From Acetobacterium sp965140355 (lineage in GTDB: Bacteria; Bacillota; Clostridia; Eubacteriales; Eubacteriaceae): a stretch of DNA of 64,000 bases. The position numbers and the translations under genes are program-made. Below, piece after piece: positions 51,089-60,245 of the stretch. The notes under the pieces are model-generated. The model was not told the DNA's origin. It was given only the letters and a program-made list of their open reading frames with translations, and made no database searches. The DNA is taken from assembly GCA_965140355.1 (NCBI GenBank), contig OZ223194.1, positions 1,178,001 through 1,242,000 on the forward strand, read 5' to 3'. Within the stretch, counting starts at the first letter, position 1; each line of letters starts with the position of its first letter.

Positions 51089-53038
51089 ATGAATGAAATT
51101 CAAGAACTGTTAAAGCCGATTAAGATAGGAAGAATGACAGTAAAAAATCGTGTATTTATGTCTCCGATGATGGTCGGTCATGAAACCGGGGATGGCCGTA
51201 TAAGCCCAAGCATGATCAGATATTGGGCAGAACGTGCCAAAGGAGGTGTTGGCTGCATATTCACGGGAATGATGTCAGCTGATCCCAATATGGCATATGG
51301 TGGTGGCGGATCGGGGAACACATTGAACTTTAGCAAACCGGAGGTCAGGGATTCATTTAAGTCATTTATAGATGAAATCCATTCTTATGGGACCAAGTTA
51401 ATTCCGCAAATATCTATCCCGGGACCGGAAGCTACCGGTGTTGATGCTCCTCCTGGCCCATCAGTTTATATCAATGCATTCGGAGTGAAGACGAGAGCAC
51501 TTAAAAAAGAAGAGCTTCCGGCAATCGTGCAAAGCTATGCCAATATGGCTCGGGAGGCAAAGGAACTAGGCTTTGACGGCATTCAATTACATGCAGCACA
51601 TGCGTATATGATGCTGGGGTCTTTTCTGACGCCACTCAGGAATAAACGTACAGATGAATATGGCGGAAGCTTATTGAATCGGGCGCGTCTGCTGATCGAA
51701 ACATTAAAAGCAATCAGAAAAGAAGTAGGCAAGGATTTTCCAATCATCATACGCATTACCGGTGATGAACGGACACCGGGAGGGAATACGCTGGATGACC
51801 TTTTGATCATGGCACCGTATCTTATTGAAGCCGGGGCAGATTGCTTTGAAGTGTCGGGGGCTGCTTATTTTGAGAACCCCGAGAAAAATTCGCCATGTTT
51901 AGGAGCGGAGCCGCAAGGAATTAACACTCCGCAAAGCGCTGCGCTCAAAGCCGCCGTGAATGTTCCGGTTACAGTTGTAGGTAAGATTCAGGATCCAAGA
52001 TTCGCGGAATATGTTGTCGCCTCCGGAAAGGCTGACGCCGTTGTAGTGGGGCGTGCGTTGCTAAGTGATCCGGAATGGTTAAATAAAGCGACACAGGGAC
52101 ATTTTGACGATATCGCTCCATGTACCGGATGTGCAGTTGGATGCTTACAGCCGTTTTTCGCAGGGGGTCAAGCCAGCTGTGCGATTAATCCCGCCGTTGG
52201 TAAAGAGAAAGAATTCGAAATCACGCCTGCGACAAGAGCAAAGAAAGTTGTGGTAGTAGGAGGTGGAATGGCAGGGATGGCTGCAGCGATTACTGCGGCA
52301 AAACGTGGGCATAAAGTTGTATTGATGGAAAAGGGTCCTGAGCTTGGTGGGCAGATCAAACTGGCGTGCCGACCTCCTTTTAAACAATCGTTGTCTAAGT
52401 GGGTTGTTTATTATGCCAAGCAGCTTGAAAAATATGAAGTTACAGTCAAACTGGGGATGCCGGCGGATGAACAATCGATTGCTGCTGAAAACCCAGACAG
52501 CGTAATTGTCGCCACCGGTGCAAAAAATATTAAGCCGCCCTTTCCTGGAGTTGACGGACAGAACGTATATCAAGCGTGGGATGTTATTCTCGAGGAACCT
52601 CCGATCATAACTGGAAATATTGTTGTTATAGGTGGCGGGTCGGTCGGTCTGGAAACAGCAGAACTGTTAATTGCACAGGCGAGAGGACCTTTGAAGATCA
52701 CGGTTGTTGAAATGCTCCCGGATGTCGGGGTTGATCTTTTCTTAATCAACAAGATCACTGTTATGAGGCATCTTTTAGGCGCGGGGACTACTATCCAGAC
52801 GAGCACCAAAGTAACTGAAATTCAACCGGGTAAAGTATGTTGTGAGAAAGACGGACAGCCGTTCTGCATCGAAGGAGTAACCCATGTGGTACTCGCATGC
52901 GGTTCCAAATCTGAAAACGCACTCTATGAAAACATCAAACAAAAGTTTTCCGAGGTTGTTTTAGTCGGTGATGCCGGAAAACCCAGAAAAGTAGTGGATG
53001 CGGTTGAAGAAGGAACAAGAGCCGGTCTTGCTATTTAG
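51089..53038 (+). CDS. Old-Yellow-Enzyme/FAD-type enoate reductase (FadH/BaiH-like)
   Basis: 649 residues. The N-terminal FMN barrel (1-350) carries the catalytic GIQLHAAHAYMLG-like segment (FDGIQLHAAHAYMMLGSFL), then NKRTDEYGGSLLNRARL. A [4Fe-4S] site follows (CTGCAVGCLQ and a later Cys in ASCAIN), then NAD(P)- and FAD-binding Rossmann folds (VVVVGGGMAGMAAAITAAKR, VVIGGGSVGLETAELL). Family members reduce C=C bonds of 2-enoates, dienoyl-CoA or bile-acid intermediates. Its substrate is unknown. An operator lies upstream and a terminator at 53076-53108. Confidence 0.9.
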   Translation: MNEIQELLKPIKIGRMTVKNRVFMSPMMVGHETGDGRISPSMIRYWAERAKGGVGCIFTGMMSADPNMAYGGGGSGNTLNFSKPEVRDSFKSFIDEIHSYGTKLIPQISIPGPEATGVDAPPGPSVYINAFGVKTRALKKEELPAIVQSYANMAREAKELGFDGIQLHAAHAYMMLGSFLTPLRNKRTDEYGGSLLNRARLLIETLKAIRKEVGKDFPIIIRITGDERTPGGNTLDDLLIMAPYLIEAGADCFEVSGAAYFENPEKNSPCLGAEPQGINTPQSAALKAAVNVPVTVVGKIQDPRFAEYVVASGKADAVVVGRALLSDPEWLNKATQGHFDDIAPCTGCAVGCLQPFFAGGQASCAINPAVGKEKEFEITPATRAKKVVVVGGGMAGMAAAITAAKRGHKVVLMEKGPELGGQIKLACRPPFKQSLSKWVVYYAKQLEKYEVTVKLGMPADEQSIAAENPDSVIVATGAKNIKPPFPGVDGQNVYQAWDVILEEPPIITGNIVVIGGGSVGLETAELLIAQARGPLKITVVEMLPDVGVDLFLINKITVMRHLLGAGTTIQTSTKVTEIQPGKVCCEKDGQPFCIEGVTHVVLACGSKSENALYENIKQKFSEVVLVGDAGKPRKVVDAVEEGTRAGLAI

Positions 53039-53075
53039 TAACAGAGATCGCAATAATTTTAAAGCGCTAGAATGG

Positions 53076-53108
53076 AAAGGCCCGAAGGATAAAACCATCG
53101 GGCCTTTT
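53076..53108 (+). terminator. Terminator
   Basis: AAAGGCCCG / CGGGCCTTT, followed by T. Confidence 0.85.
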
Positions 53109-53266
53109 CAAATTGAGTTGGAAAAGAAGCCGAATAAGTCACGTTTCTTTAGCGAAATATTGTTTTTGGTTCTGTTTATTATTTATGTTACAATATAATT
53201 GGTTTATGATTGCCATTTCCCAATTTTTGGCGGAAGATTAGAGCAGAACTGGAAAGAAGGCGTTTG

Positions 53267-53920
53267 ATGGGCAGGAAAATCAATTATGAGCAAAGAACTA
53301 AAATTATACGTACTTCCTTTTCGTTGTTTTTAAATTATGGATATGATAAAGTAACGACACGTATGATAGCTGAAGCCAGCGGAATGACAAGGGCGCTGCT
53401 CTTTCATTATTATAATAAAAAGGATGCCCTTTTATTAGATGTCTTTTTAAATATAGGACAGGAAACAGTCAAATATAATAAAAGAGTGCTTTCTGAAGAG
53501 CAAATGGATGTTCTGGATATTGGTATGTTTTTCCGTTTGTTTTATGAGATGGTGAGAGTAAAGCCGCAATATTCTAACATATACTTACCGATATTTAAGG
53601 ATGCCGAATTACTCAATCAGCTACTCATGTTTATTAAGAATAACCATGAGTTTTTTGGTGTGAGTTCATATTCGAAAAAAAAGGAGTTGGCCATGTTTAC
53701 GGTAAGTGGCTGCTTATCACAGCTGGTGCTCCTACATGAGAAAAACGAGATTGATATGACGACCAGTGAAGTTACTGACTATGCAATGCACGGATACTAT
53801 TTCTATCTTGGTTTGTCTCGGGACGAATCTCAAAAACTGATAGACCTTTCTAATGAAATAATAGATGACAAATATGTTCGGGATTTTATCGAATATTATG
53901 AAAGCACCAGGTTGAAATAA
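53267..53920 (+). CDS. TetR-family regulator
   Basis: 217 residues; the HTH reads VTTRMIAEASGMTRALLFHY then YNKKDALLLDVF. I take ATG 53267, with AAGAAGG upstream; a longer frame from 53210 would add a leader not expected for the family. It probably represses the reductase gene upstream through the palindrome at 51020-51039. Confidence 0.85.
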   Translation: MGRKINYEQRTKIIRTSFSLFLNYGYDKVTTRMIAEASGMTRALLFHYYNKKDALLLDVFLNIGQETVKYNKRVLSEEQMDVLDIGMFFRLFYEMVRVKPQYSNIYLPIFKDAELLNQLLMFIKNNHEFFGVSSYSKKKELAMFTVSGCLSQLVLLHEKNEIDMTTSEVTDYAMHGYYFYLGLSRDESQKLIDLSNEIIDDKYVRDFIEYYESTRLK

Positions 53921-54157
53921 CATAATCCGTCGAGGTTAGAAAATCCAGCCAAAGTGATCACCGGGACTATAAATCATGGTTATTTGAATGGCTGTAAAGA
54001 TAACTACCTTGTAGCTGGTTCTATTTGCATTTTAGTAAAGAAATTTTCAAAATTATCCATGAGTATACGCTGTAGGGGGGAGGATTTATTACTAAAATAT
54101 ATTATAATTAAGTGCTTTTTACAGTTTATATAAATTCTTGTATTCGACTAAGTATGC

Positions 54158-54292
54158 CTATTGCTTTTCTGCGTATAAGTTTGTAATATTTTTGCATATC
54201 ACTGAAAAAACATGTATTTCTTCCTCAGTTAATGCTTCTTCAATAAAATTCACTACTTTATCGATGATTTCTTTAAATTGCTCTTCTAACAT
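54158..54292 (-). CDS. Mini-protein equal to the C-terminal helix of a MarR regulator
   Basis: 44 residues (MLEEQFKEIIDKVVNFIEEA then LTEEEIHVFSVICKNITNLY), with AGAGGAG 9 bases before the ATG. It is clearly homologous to the last 43 residues of the MarR protein at 29281-29703, and the DNA after the stop is similar too. These helices form the dimer interface in MarR proteins. It is either a remnant or a small dimerisation-interfering peptide. Confidence 0.45.
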   Translation of the reverse strand: MLEEQFKEIIDKVVNFIEEALTEEEIHVFSVICKNITNLYAEKQ

Positions 54293-54535
54293 AATAATCA
54301 GCTCCTCTCTTTGTTGTATTAAGAGTAGCTATTTTTTTATTGTAATGATAGGTCAAATGACCCAAAATGGATGATAGGGTTATATTTCTGCGTCGTAAAC
54401 TGTATAAGAAAAATCGGAATAAGCAAAAGCATCTGCATTTTATGGGGCTATATCTGTAAAGTATTCCGATTGCATTGAAAAAGAGAAATTGCATCGATAT
54501 AATGATAGTATCGTAAAACAGGAGGGGGTGTCCGG

Positions 54536-54988
54536 TTGAAACTCAAACTAGCTGTCAGCAATGAGCGATACGAAGCAATAAAAATTGAGCTTTCTGAATG
54601 CGGAATCGAAATAGACGACAATGCGGATTTGGTGTTGAGTGAAAGTAACAAGTTTGTGGATAATTTATTTGTCAAAGACATGCTTTCAAATAAGCGTGTT
54701 GCGTTACCTGTTGCCGATATCGTTTTTATAGAAACCTTTGGTCATGTGGTTGAAGTACACACGCAAGGAAAAACCTATCAAGCCCTTGACCGTTTGTATA
54801 AAATCAGCAATCTGCTTGATCCGGATAAGTTTCTAAGGGTCAGCAATTCTGTTGTGATCGGAAGGGACAAGGTAAAACAAATTGCTCCAACACTTTCGAT
54901 GAAGTTTATTCTAACCATGTCGAATGATCGCGAAGTCGATGTAACAAGAAGTTACTATTACATCTTTAAAGAATACTTTGGAATCTAG
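54536..54988 (+). CDS. LytTR-domain transcriptional regulator
   Basis: 150 residues. The LytTR domain (about 52-150) shows RVALPVADIVFIETFGHVVE and FLRVSNSVVIGRDKVKQI. TTG start, with AGGAGGGGG 6-7 bases upstream. It forms a pair with the membrane protein gene 11 bases downstream, parallel to the LytTR-DUF3021 pair at 22.7-23.6 kb but with a different partner. Confidence 0.85.
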   Translation: MKLKLAVSNERYEAIKIELSECGIEIDDNADLVLSESNKFVDNLFVKDMLSNKRVALPVADIVFIETFGHVVEVHTQGKTYQALDRLYKISNLLDPDKFLRVSNSVVIGRDKVKQIAPTLSMKFILTMSNDREVDVTRSYYYIFKEYFGI

Positions 54989-54999
54989 GAGGTACTATA

Positions 55000-55524
55000 A
55001 TGGTTTTTCCAATCTTTTTTCTTATAGTTTTAGCTGTTACGGTTTTGCTGATTGCCACGAGTGCGGTCTATCTTAAAGTGTATAAGCGAAACATCAATAA
55101 GGCGTTAGGAACAAACGCAAATACTCATAACCCGATGACACCTCCGTATAAAGTTGCAATCGTATTGACAATTGCAACTTTAATTGTTGGTTTATTGATC
55201 AGCTATTTCATGGGGTATAAGGTTGCCTATGATGAATACGAGGAGAGCTTGTCGCAGAGGACTTTCGATATTCAGACGTTCTATGCCGAGGTAAAAGAGG
55301 TCAGTGATAACACCGTGTTGGTTGAAGGTATTTCACTCAATGATGAAAACTATCAAGGTGAGTTTAAGTACAATATAACAGAAGGAACAAAATTAGAGTG
55401 GGGTAATACTTCCATTAGCCTTTCCGATTTAGACGAAGGCGATTTGGTTTCTGTTATTCTGATAACTGATAGTAGCGGTATTACGGATATTTTCAAAATC
55501 CAGCTTTTAGATAATGAGAGATAG
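55000..55524 (+). CDS. Two-helix membrane protein paired with LytTR
   Basis: 174 residues. Helices lie at about 3-23 and 51-72, followed by an extracytoplasmic beta-rich domain (VSDNTVLVEGISLNDENYQG, LSDLDEGDLVSVILITDSSG) like an OB-type fold. AGGAGG precedes the ATG. I do not recognise the family. It may act as sensor for the LytTR regulator. Confidence 0.7.
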   Translation: MVFPIFFLIVLAVTVLLIATSAVYLKVYKRNINKALGTNANTHNPMTPPYKVAIVLTIATLIVGLLISYFMGYKVAYDEYEESLSQRTFDIQTFYAEVKEVSDNTVLVEGISLNDENYQGEFKYNITEGTKLEWGNTSISLSDLDEGDLVSVILITDSSGITDIFKIQLLDNER

Positions 55525-55723
55525 TCACACTTATGTGAAGTCAAATGGATATTAGGCGCTATTTGCGAAAACTACGTCAGTCTTAAAGGCGAACCCAGTA
55601 GATGAGAAACAGGAAGCGAAAAACAGATTGCTAATTGTGGCTTCCGCGTCCGGCATTTTTTGCTATATATGGTTTAAACGCATCTATTGACGGCCGTGTT
55701 CTTAGTTATTTGGGATAAAGAAC

Positions 55724-56536
55724 TTATTTCTGATGTGCAATATCTTCCGCAGTAATTCCCAGATGATGATACCGTCCGGTTTTTTCTGTCTTCGTTCCCT
55801 TGATCTGAATCGCTTCGGCCGGACAAAAGTGTATGCAGGCCAAGCATAGCCGGCAAGAGCGGTGAGCATCCCAGCCGGGTCGCCCGTCGTCTAGCCGGAT
55901 ACGTTCGGCTAAACATATTTTTTCGCAAAGACCGCAGCCGATACATTTGTCATCTGCATAAAATCTGTTTTCCAAATTAAAGTAACGTGTTTTTCTGTTC
56001 AGAAAAGAGGAAAGTCGGACGAGCGAATATAATATCGCAACGTGGAGCGGAAGCTTTTGGGCCTGTTCGATGGAAATCCGCCGCTCAAGGATGGTTTGCG
56101 CAAATACGTCCAGCGTTTGAAAAAGCTCTTCATCCTGTCTTTTAATATCGTCCGGTGTTTCGACCGTGAAAACGGGGATATAATTCTGTGGCATCGAAAT
56201 AGAGCGCGCTGCGGAAAGTGTGCCGCCCTTTTGGGCCAGTATTTCTCCAAGCGCCGTAAACACGCGCGGACGGCATTTACGGCTTGAAACAGCAAAAATA
56301 TAAGTGTCTTTGTTACAATCGAGCAATTCAATAAATTGCCTGATCTCATCGGGATAGGTCGTGGCATAAATCGGGAAGACGATGCCAATCACATCGGCAG
56401 TCGTTTCGATGCTACCATTTCTAAGAACATGTACGACAGGAACAAGGCTGCAATCCGGAAGCCGCTTTTTTAGTTCTTTGGCAATAAACAGGGAGTTACC
56501 TGTTCCGCTGAAGTAATAAATTTCGATCGACATCAT
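55724..56536 (-). CDS. EFR1-family flavodoxin-ferredoxin fusion
   Basis: 270 residues. The N-terminal flavodoxin half has the FMN loop YYFSGTGNSLFIAKEL and IVFPIYATTYPDEIRQFIEL; the C-terminal half has two [4Fe-4S] motifs, CIGCGLCEKICL and CRLCLACIHFCP. EFR1 proteins shuttle low-potential electrons in anaerobes. The two adjacent ATGs (56536 and 56533) follow AAGGAAC; either may be the start. Confidence 0.88.
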   Translation of the reverse strand: MMSIEIYYFSGTGNSLFIAKELKKRLPDCSLVPVVHVLRNGSIETTADVIGIVFPIYATTYPDEIRQFIELLDCNKDTYIFAVSSRKCRPRVFTALGEILAQKGGTLSAARSISMPQNYIPVFTVETPDDIKRQDEELFQTLDVFAQTILERRISIEQAQKLPLHVAILYSLVRLSSFLNRKTRYFNLENRFYADDKCIGCGLCEKICLAERIRLDDGRPGWDAHRSCRLCLACIHFCPAEAIQIKGTKTEKTGRYHHLGITAEDIAHQK

Positions 56537-56732
56537 GCTGGTTCCTTTCTATATTTATGGTTAATAGGCGTTTGCGAAACGCCAAACCCCGCATAGAAGC
56601 AGAATTTTTCTTGCATAAAAAAATATAATCCCTCACTAGAAAAAAACTACGGATTCCTCCCGCTACTATTTGTGGGACAAATGAATGAGCACAGACTTAT
56701 AAAGCCTCAACCGACCAGAATAAACTTTTTGT

Positions 56733-57542
56733 TTATAGCACTCGACCGCAAAACAACGAATATGTAAAAAAACCATAGTACCAGGAATTGTTCAGAATAA
56801 AGTCCGGCGAGTCAGCCTTGCATAAACGCTGATATTCAACCCGGTCTTCTTCGAGTAATTCCTGATTCTCCGGCCCCCAACGCATTTCAAAAAGATCTAC
56901 TAAAGCATTTTGCATTTCCCGATTTAATGGCGTGCTAATATCGCGGACAAAAGTTTGCACCCTTGTTTCCCCCAAGCCTGCTTGTTTTAACCATTCCAGT
57001 GCACACATTTTATGTAATTTTGGTCTCATTTTCGGCTCGAAGGGAGCAATTCCAGAAGAAGTCGCATTCAATCGGGCCTCTAGAACCGGGTATCCGGGAA
57101 GCAGCATTTGCGAAGACCAATTAAGGATATATATCATGCCCCCAGGCTTGACAGTTCTGGCGATTTCTTTTAACAGAATTACAGGATCTATTTTTAGATT
57201 GCCAATAAGATCCATGCTAAAAGCCCAGTCAAATAGGTTGTCCTCAAATGGAAGGTTACTAATGTTGCCTCTTATAAAAGAAACGCGTTCAGACACAGCT
57301 GATTTTAATGCCAAGGAACGTCCTTTTTTTAAGAAATTTTCTTCAAGATCAAGCCCGGTAACATGGCTGCGACCCCCTGCCTCTTCTGCCAGCATCAAAG
57401 TATAAAAACCAGTCCCGCAGCCTGCGTCCAACCCCTCGCTCTCAGGAGCAAGGGGCAGTGAACGTACGATAGTTTTTATAATAGGTTCTCTTAATAGATT
57501 AGATAACTCTAGATTCTTCAGATATTCTTTCACATTAGGCAT
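56733..57542 (-). CDS. SAM-dependent class I methyltransferase
   Basis: 269 residues. Motif I is EGLDAGCGTGFYTLMLAEEA; later motifs are SNLPFEDNLFDWAFSMDL and ARTVKPGGMIYILNW. The target is unknown; it resembles small-molecule (UbiE/Coq5-like) methylases. GAGGAGCC lies before the ATG. It stands alone. Confidence 0.85.
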   Translation of the reverse strand: MPNVKEYLKNLELSNLLREPIIKTIVRSLPLAPESEGLDAGCGTGFYTLMLAEEAGGRSHVTGLDLEENFLKKGRSLALKSAVSERVSFIRGNISNLPFEDNLFDWAFSMDLIGNLKIDPVILLKEIARTVKPGGMIYILNWSSQMLLPGYPVLEARLNATSSGIAPFEPKMRPKLHKMCALEWLKQAGLGETRVQTFVRDISTPLNREMQNALVDLFEMRWGPENQELLEEDRVEYQRLCKADSPDFILNNSWYYGFFTYSLFCGRVL

Positions 57543-58160
57543 TTATTTGGCTCCTCTTATTGATGGAATACAAGGACAAATCGATTCATTGTGGATGCAG
57601 AATACAAAACTATGTTTATATTTTAGCATATTATTTATGATAAGGCCATAAAAAACGTCGGGTAATAACAAGCTGTTGTGATTTAGCAGCATGAAGAGTT
57701 CTCTACATTCAACACAGCGTTTCGCGTCCGCGCGCTCGATAATCTTGGTATACAGTGTCTTGGAGAGTTAGCATAAAAGTGCAGTTCCAAACTGAAAGCA
57801 AATGAGGTAAAATAAAAAGAAAGGGAGTTTGATTATTTTTAAACGGAAAACCCAGTTTTGAAATGGATTACTTTGTGCTATAATTTTATTATCTAAAAAC
57901 AGGGCTAAGTACTTCGTGGGAGTTGAGCCAAGGAGCTGACTTTGGCCCGGGCAGGGTAATTTAGATATCGGTCTTTGAGTTCGATTGTTTTTAGGAATTG
58001 GCGAGGCGATAAGGTCGGTATTTATGTCATGGTGACGTTTCATTTGTCAGGTCAATAAAAATAATGAAGGACATTTATATCTAAGCGACTGGCGGCGGGT
58101 AGTCGCTAAATATTATGGCGGTTGTTTGCAAAAAGCAAACATCCTAATAGGGAGGAAAAA
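57543..58160. other. Long intergenic region with a REP-like repeat and a structured leader
   Basis: No convincing gene lies in 618 bases. A GC-richer block at about 57899-58010 contains CCAAGGAGCTGACTTTGG-like pairing and could be structured RNA. A REP-like repeat lies at 58024-58049. Just before the next gene two hairpins occur: AGCGACT/AGTCGCT (58084-58090 with 58101-58107) and GTTTGC/GCAAAC (58124-58129 with 58135-58140), the latter 10 bases from the ribosome site. Confidence 0.5.
58024..58049 (+). repeat. REP-like repeat
   Basis: ATGTCATGGTGACGTTTCAT then TTGTCA; a slightly diverged member of the family. Confidence 0.55.
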
Positions 58161-58649
58161 ATGACAGTTTCATCAATTAAAATGCAGTATACCGGGACAT
58201 CATATCAGAATGCGGTCAACAAAAACAACACGATGAGTGCCGCGGGGGTAAGTTTTTCGGAAGCCTTTTCACAGGCGACTGATTCGCTTAAAAAGACAAG
58301 GCAACCAAATAGCTCTGCCAGTTCAAAGAAGAACGAGTTAACACGAGCTGATATGTTAAAGATCATTCAAGATAAAATACGTGAAATGAAAATAAAATTA
58401 GAAAATGACGAGACGGAGCAGACTTATCAGATCGGCAGTCGAACCTTTACTGAAAAAGAATGGGAAAAGCTGATTGATCGTGTTGATAAGGTGCTGGAGC
58501 AGAATAAGAAGAGAGTAGAAGAAGAAGAAAATGAAAGAGAAAAGAAAAAGGTCAACGAAATAAATATGAAGGATAAAGAGCAAACAATAAAGCACGTTGA
58601 CGACGCGGAACTTGACAGTCTGGTTACCCTGCTTCTGCATGAGGAATAG
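58161..58649 (+). CDS. Hypothetical coiled-coil protein
   Basis: 162 residues, no signal peptide or membrane helix. A Ser/Asn-rich N-terminus (MSAAGVSFSEAFSQATDSL) is followed by a helical, highly charged region (85-145) with a short conserved-looking motif IGSRTFTEKEWEKLIDRVDK. Similar proteins occur in clostridia without known function. The start is ATG 58161, with GGGAGG 5 bases upstream. A terminator follows. Confidence 0.7.
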   Translation: MTVSSIKMQYTGTSYQNAVNKNNTMSAAGVSFSEAFSQATDSLKKTRQPNSSASSKKNELTRADMLKIIQDKIREMKIKLENDETEQTYQIGSRTFTEKEWEKLIDRVDKVLEQNKKRVEEEENEREKKKVNEINMKDKEQTIKHVDDAELDSLVTLLLHEE

Positions 58650-58655
58650 CCCTTA

Positions 58656-58685
58656 AAAAAACAGGTGCGTTATCACCTGTTTTTG
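58656..58685 (+). terminator. Terminator
   Basis: AAAAACAGGTG / CACCTGTTTTT with a 6-base loop. Confidence 0.9.
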
Positions 58686-58840
58686 ACATGCTTATTTTTA
58701 GGGGGGATAATATTTATGGAAATGGTGTTATATTTTTCTAAAATAATTCCCCCCATTTCCTTTTTTAATCATAGAAAATTTCGATTTGCAGACTTTTCTT
58801 CATACACTCGAGAAGTATCGGCGTTTCCCGTTTGAGATGC

Positions 58841-59953
58841 TTAAGATAGCTCCTGCAACGGTTGCTTTTTATTAAAAACGGTACAGTAATTTCCCGCCGA
58901 AGTCCGGCATTTTGAACATCTGACACATATTGCAGGCTTGTTATCGCCAGCTTTCCATCTTTTTATTAAAAACGGTTCTGCAAGCAAAGGTCTTGATAGG
59001 GCAAAATAATCGATATTTGTCTCATTTAACAATTTTTCCATCGTAGCAATATTTTTAAAACCGCCCACTGTAATGATGGGAACATTAACCTCATTACTTA
59101 TGATCTTTGCATATTCAAGAAAATATCCCTCTTCTTGGATTGCGTAGTGATCAAATATTTCACCCACCATTGATTTTGCTTTTCCATGAATATTACCTGA
59201 AATTTCGATAGCATCTATCCCAATTTCTTCTAGCTTTTTGCATATAATTCTTGTTTCTTCGAAGGTTAACCCACCTTCATGGAAATCACTGGCAGTGAGT
59301 TTAAGGAGGATAGGGAAATCATAACCGACCTTTTCTCTCATTTTATAATATATTTCAAGTAAAAATCGCATTCTATTTTCTAAACTGCCACCATATTCAT
59401 CGGTTCTATTGTTGTAATAGGGACTTAAGAATTGATTTATTAAGTAGGTATGCGCACCATGTATTTCGACGCCATCAAAACCGGATTCCTTAACGCGTTT
59501 ACCAGCATCAGCAAAAGCATTGACAAGATAGTTAATGTCATCTTTAGACATCGCTTTACCAATGACCTGGGTGCTTTTTTCTGGAATTTCACTTGGCGCA
59601 TAAATAACTCTTTCACCAATATTAAAGGTGGTTTTCGTGCCACCATAGGCTATCTGCATGATGATTTTTGAGCCATAACTATGGACCAAACGGGTCAGTT
59701 TCTGATAGTCATCAATAAATGAATCGTCATAAATTCCCATCATTCCGGGATTAGGCTGCTCTTCTTTCACTACATTTGCATACCCTGTGATAATGAGTCC
59801 GATGTCACCTGCGGCTAAATCCTCATAGATTTTATACAGTTTATCCGTAATATGTGAATCTGGTGTAGTCATGTTTTCCCATGTTGCACTTCTTACAAAA
59901 CGATTTTTGACAGTGATCTTTCCTAATTGCGTTTCTTCAAATAAATTTTTCAT
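58841..59953 (-). CDS. NADH:flavin oxidoreductase (Old Yellow Enzyme family)
   Basis: A 370-residue single-domain FMN barrel: FEETQLGKITVKNRFVRSAT, catalytic GVEIHGAHTYLINQFLSPYY and NNRTDEYGGSLENRM. The C-terminus carries a Cys-rich motif (CVRCSKCRTSAGNYC), a possible cluster site without the FAD module of its larger relative at 51089. Its start codon overlaps the stop of a 50-codon gene (ATGA), so the two are coupled. Two repeats upstream are likely operators. Confidence 0.88.
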   Translation of the reverse strand: MKNLFEETQLGKITVKNRFVRSATWENMTTPDSHITDKLYKIYEDLAAGDIGLIITGYANVVKEEQPNPGMMGIYDDSFIDDYQKLTRLVHSYGSKIIMQIAYGGTKTTFNIGERVIYAPSEIPEKSTQVIGKAMSKDDINYLVNAFADAGKRVKESGFDGVEIHGAHTYLINQFLSPYYNNRTDEYGGSLENRMRFLLEIYYKMREKVGYDFPILLKLTASDFHEGGLTFEETRIICKKLEEIGIDAIEISGNIHGKAKSMVGEIFDHYAIQEEGYFLEYAKIISNEVNVPIITVGGFKNIATMEKLLNETNIDYFALSRPLLAEPFLIKRWKAGDNKPAICVRCSKCRTSAGNYCTVFNKKQPLQELS

Positions 59954-60102
59954 CGCTTACTCCGTTCCTTTTCTGATAAATCAAGATTTATAATGGTTCT
60001 ACCGGTTAGTTTCCCTTTAAGAATAGTTGTAATTTCTCTGGTATCGGGGTTGTTTTCATGTTCATGGACAACCATGGTTTTATATTTTTTAGGGATTATC
60101 AA
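59950..60102 (-). CDS. Small gene overlapping the OYE gene
   Basis: 50 residues (TTG start, AAAGGGG upstream) with MVVHEHENNPDTREITTILK in the middle and a basic end. The stop overlaps the next start in an ATGA junction. The promoter stands directly upstream with a 17-base spacer. I do not recognise the protein; it could be a leader that couples translation or a real small partner. Confidence 0.5.
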   Translation of the reverse strand: MIIPKKYKTMVVHEHENNPDTREITTILKGKLTGRTIINLDLSEKERSKR

Positions 60103-60124
60103 TTTAACAGCCCCTTTCTAAAGC

Positions 60125-60180
60125 AATAGTTTTATGTCAAACTAATTGTACAATAAGAATAGTTTTGTGTCAAACTAATT
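60125..60180 (-). promoter_or_regulatory. Promoter with two operator repeats for the small gene-OYE operon
   Basis: On the minus strand TTGACA (60173-60168), 17 bases, TACAAT (60150-60145). A 23-bp direct repeat lies at 60125-60147 and 60158-60180 (one mismatch, 33 bases apart), each with inner arms AGTTT and AAACT. One copy covers the -35 box, the other the start region. Confidence 0.8.
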
Positions 60181-60245
60181 TTTGATAGCCATTGACTTAT
60201 ACTTTTTAATAAGATTATAATCTATATGGAAAGAGGAGGATAAAA

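Noticed and set aside
57768..58043. 91-codon open frame on the minus strand
   Set aside because: No ribosome site, runs across a REP-like repeat and low-complexity sequence, no recognisable protein pattern.
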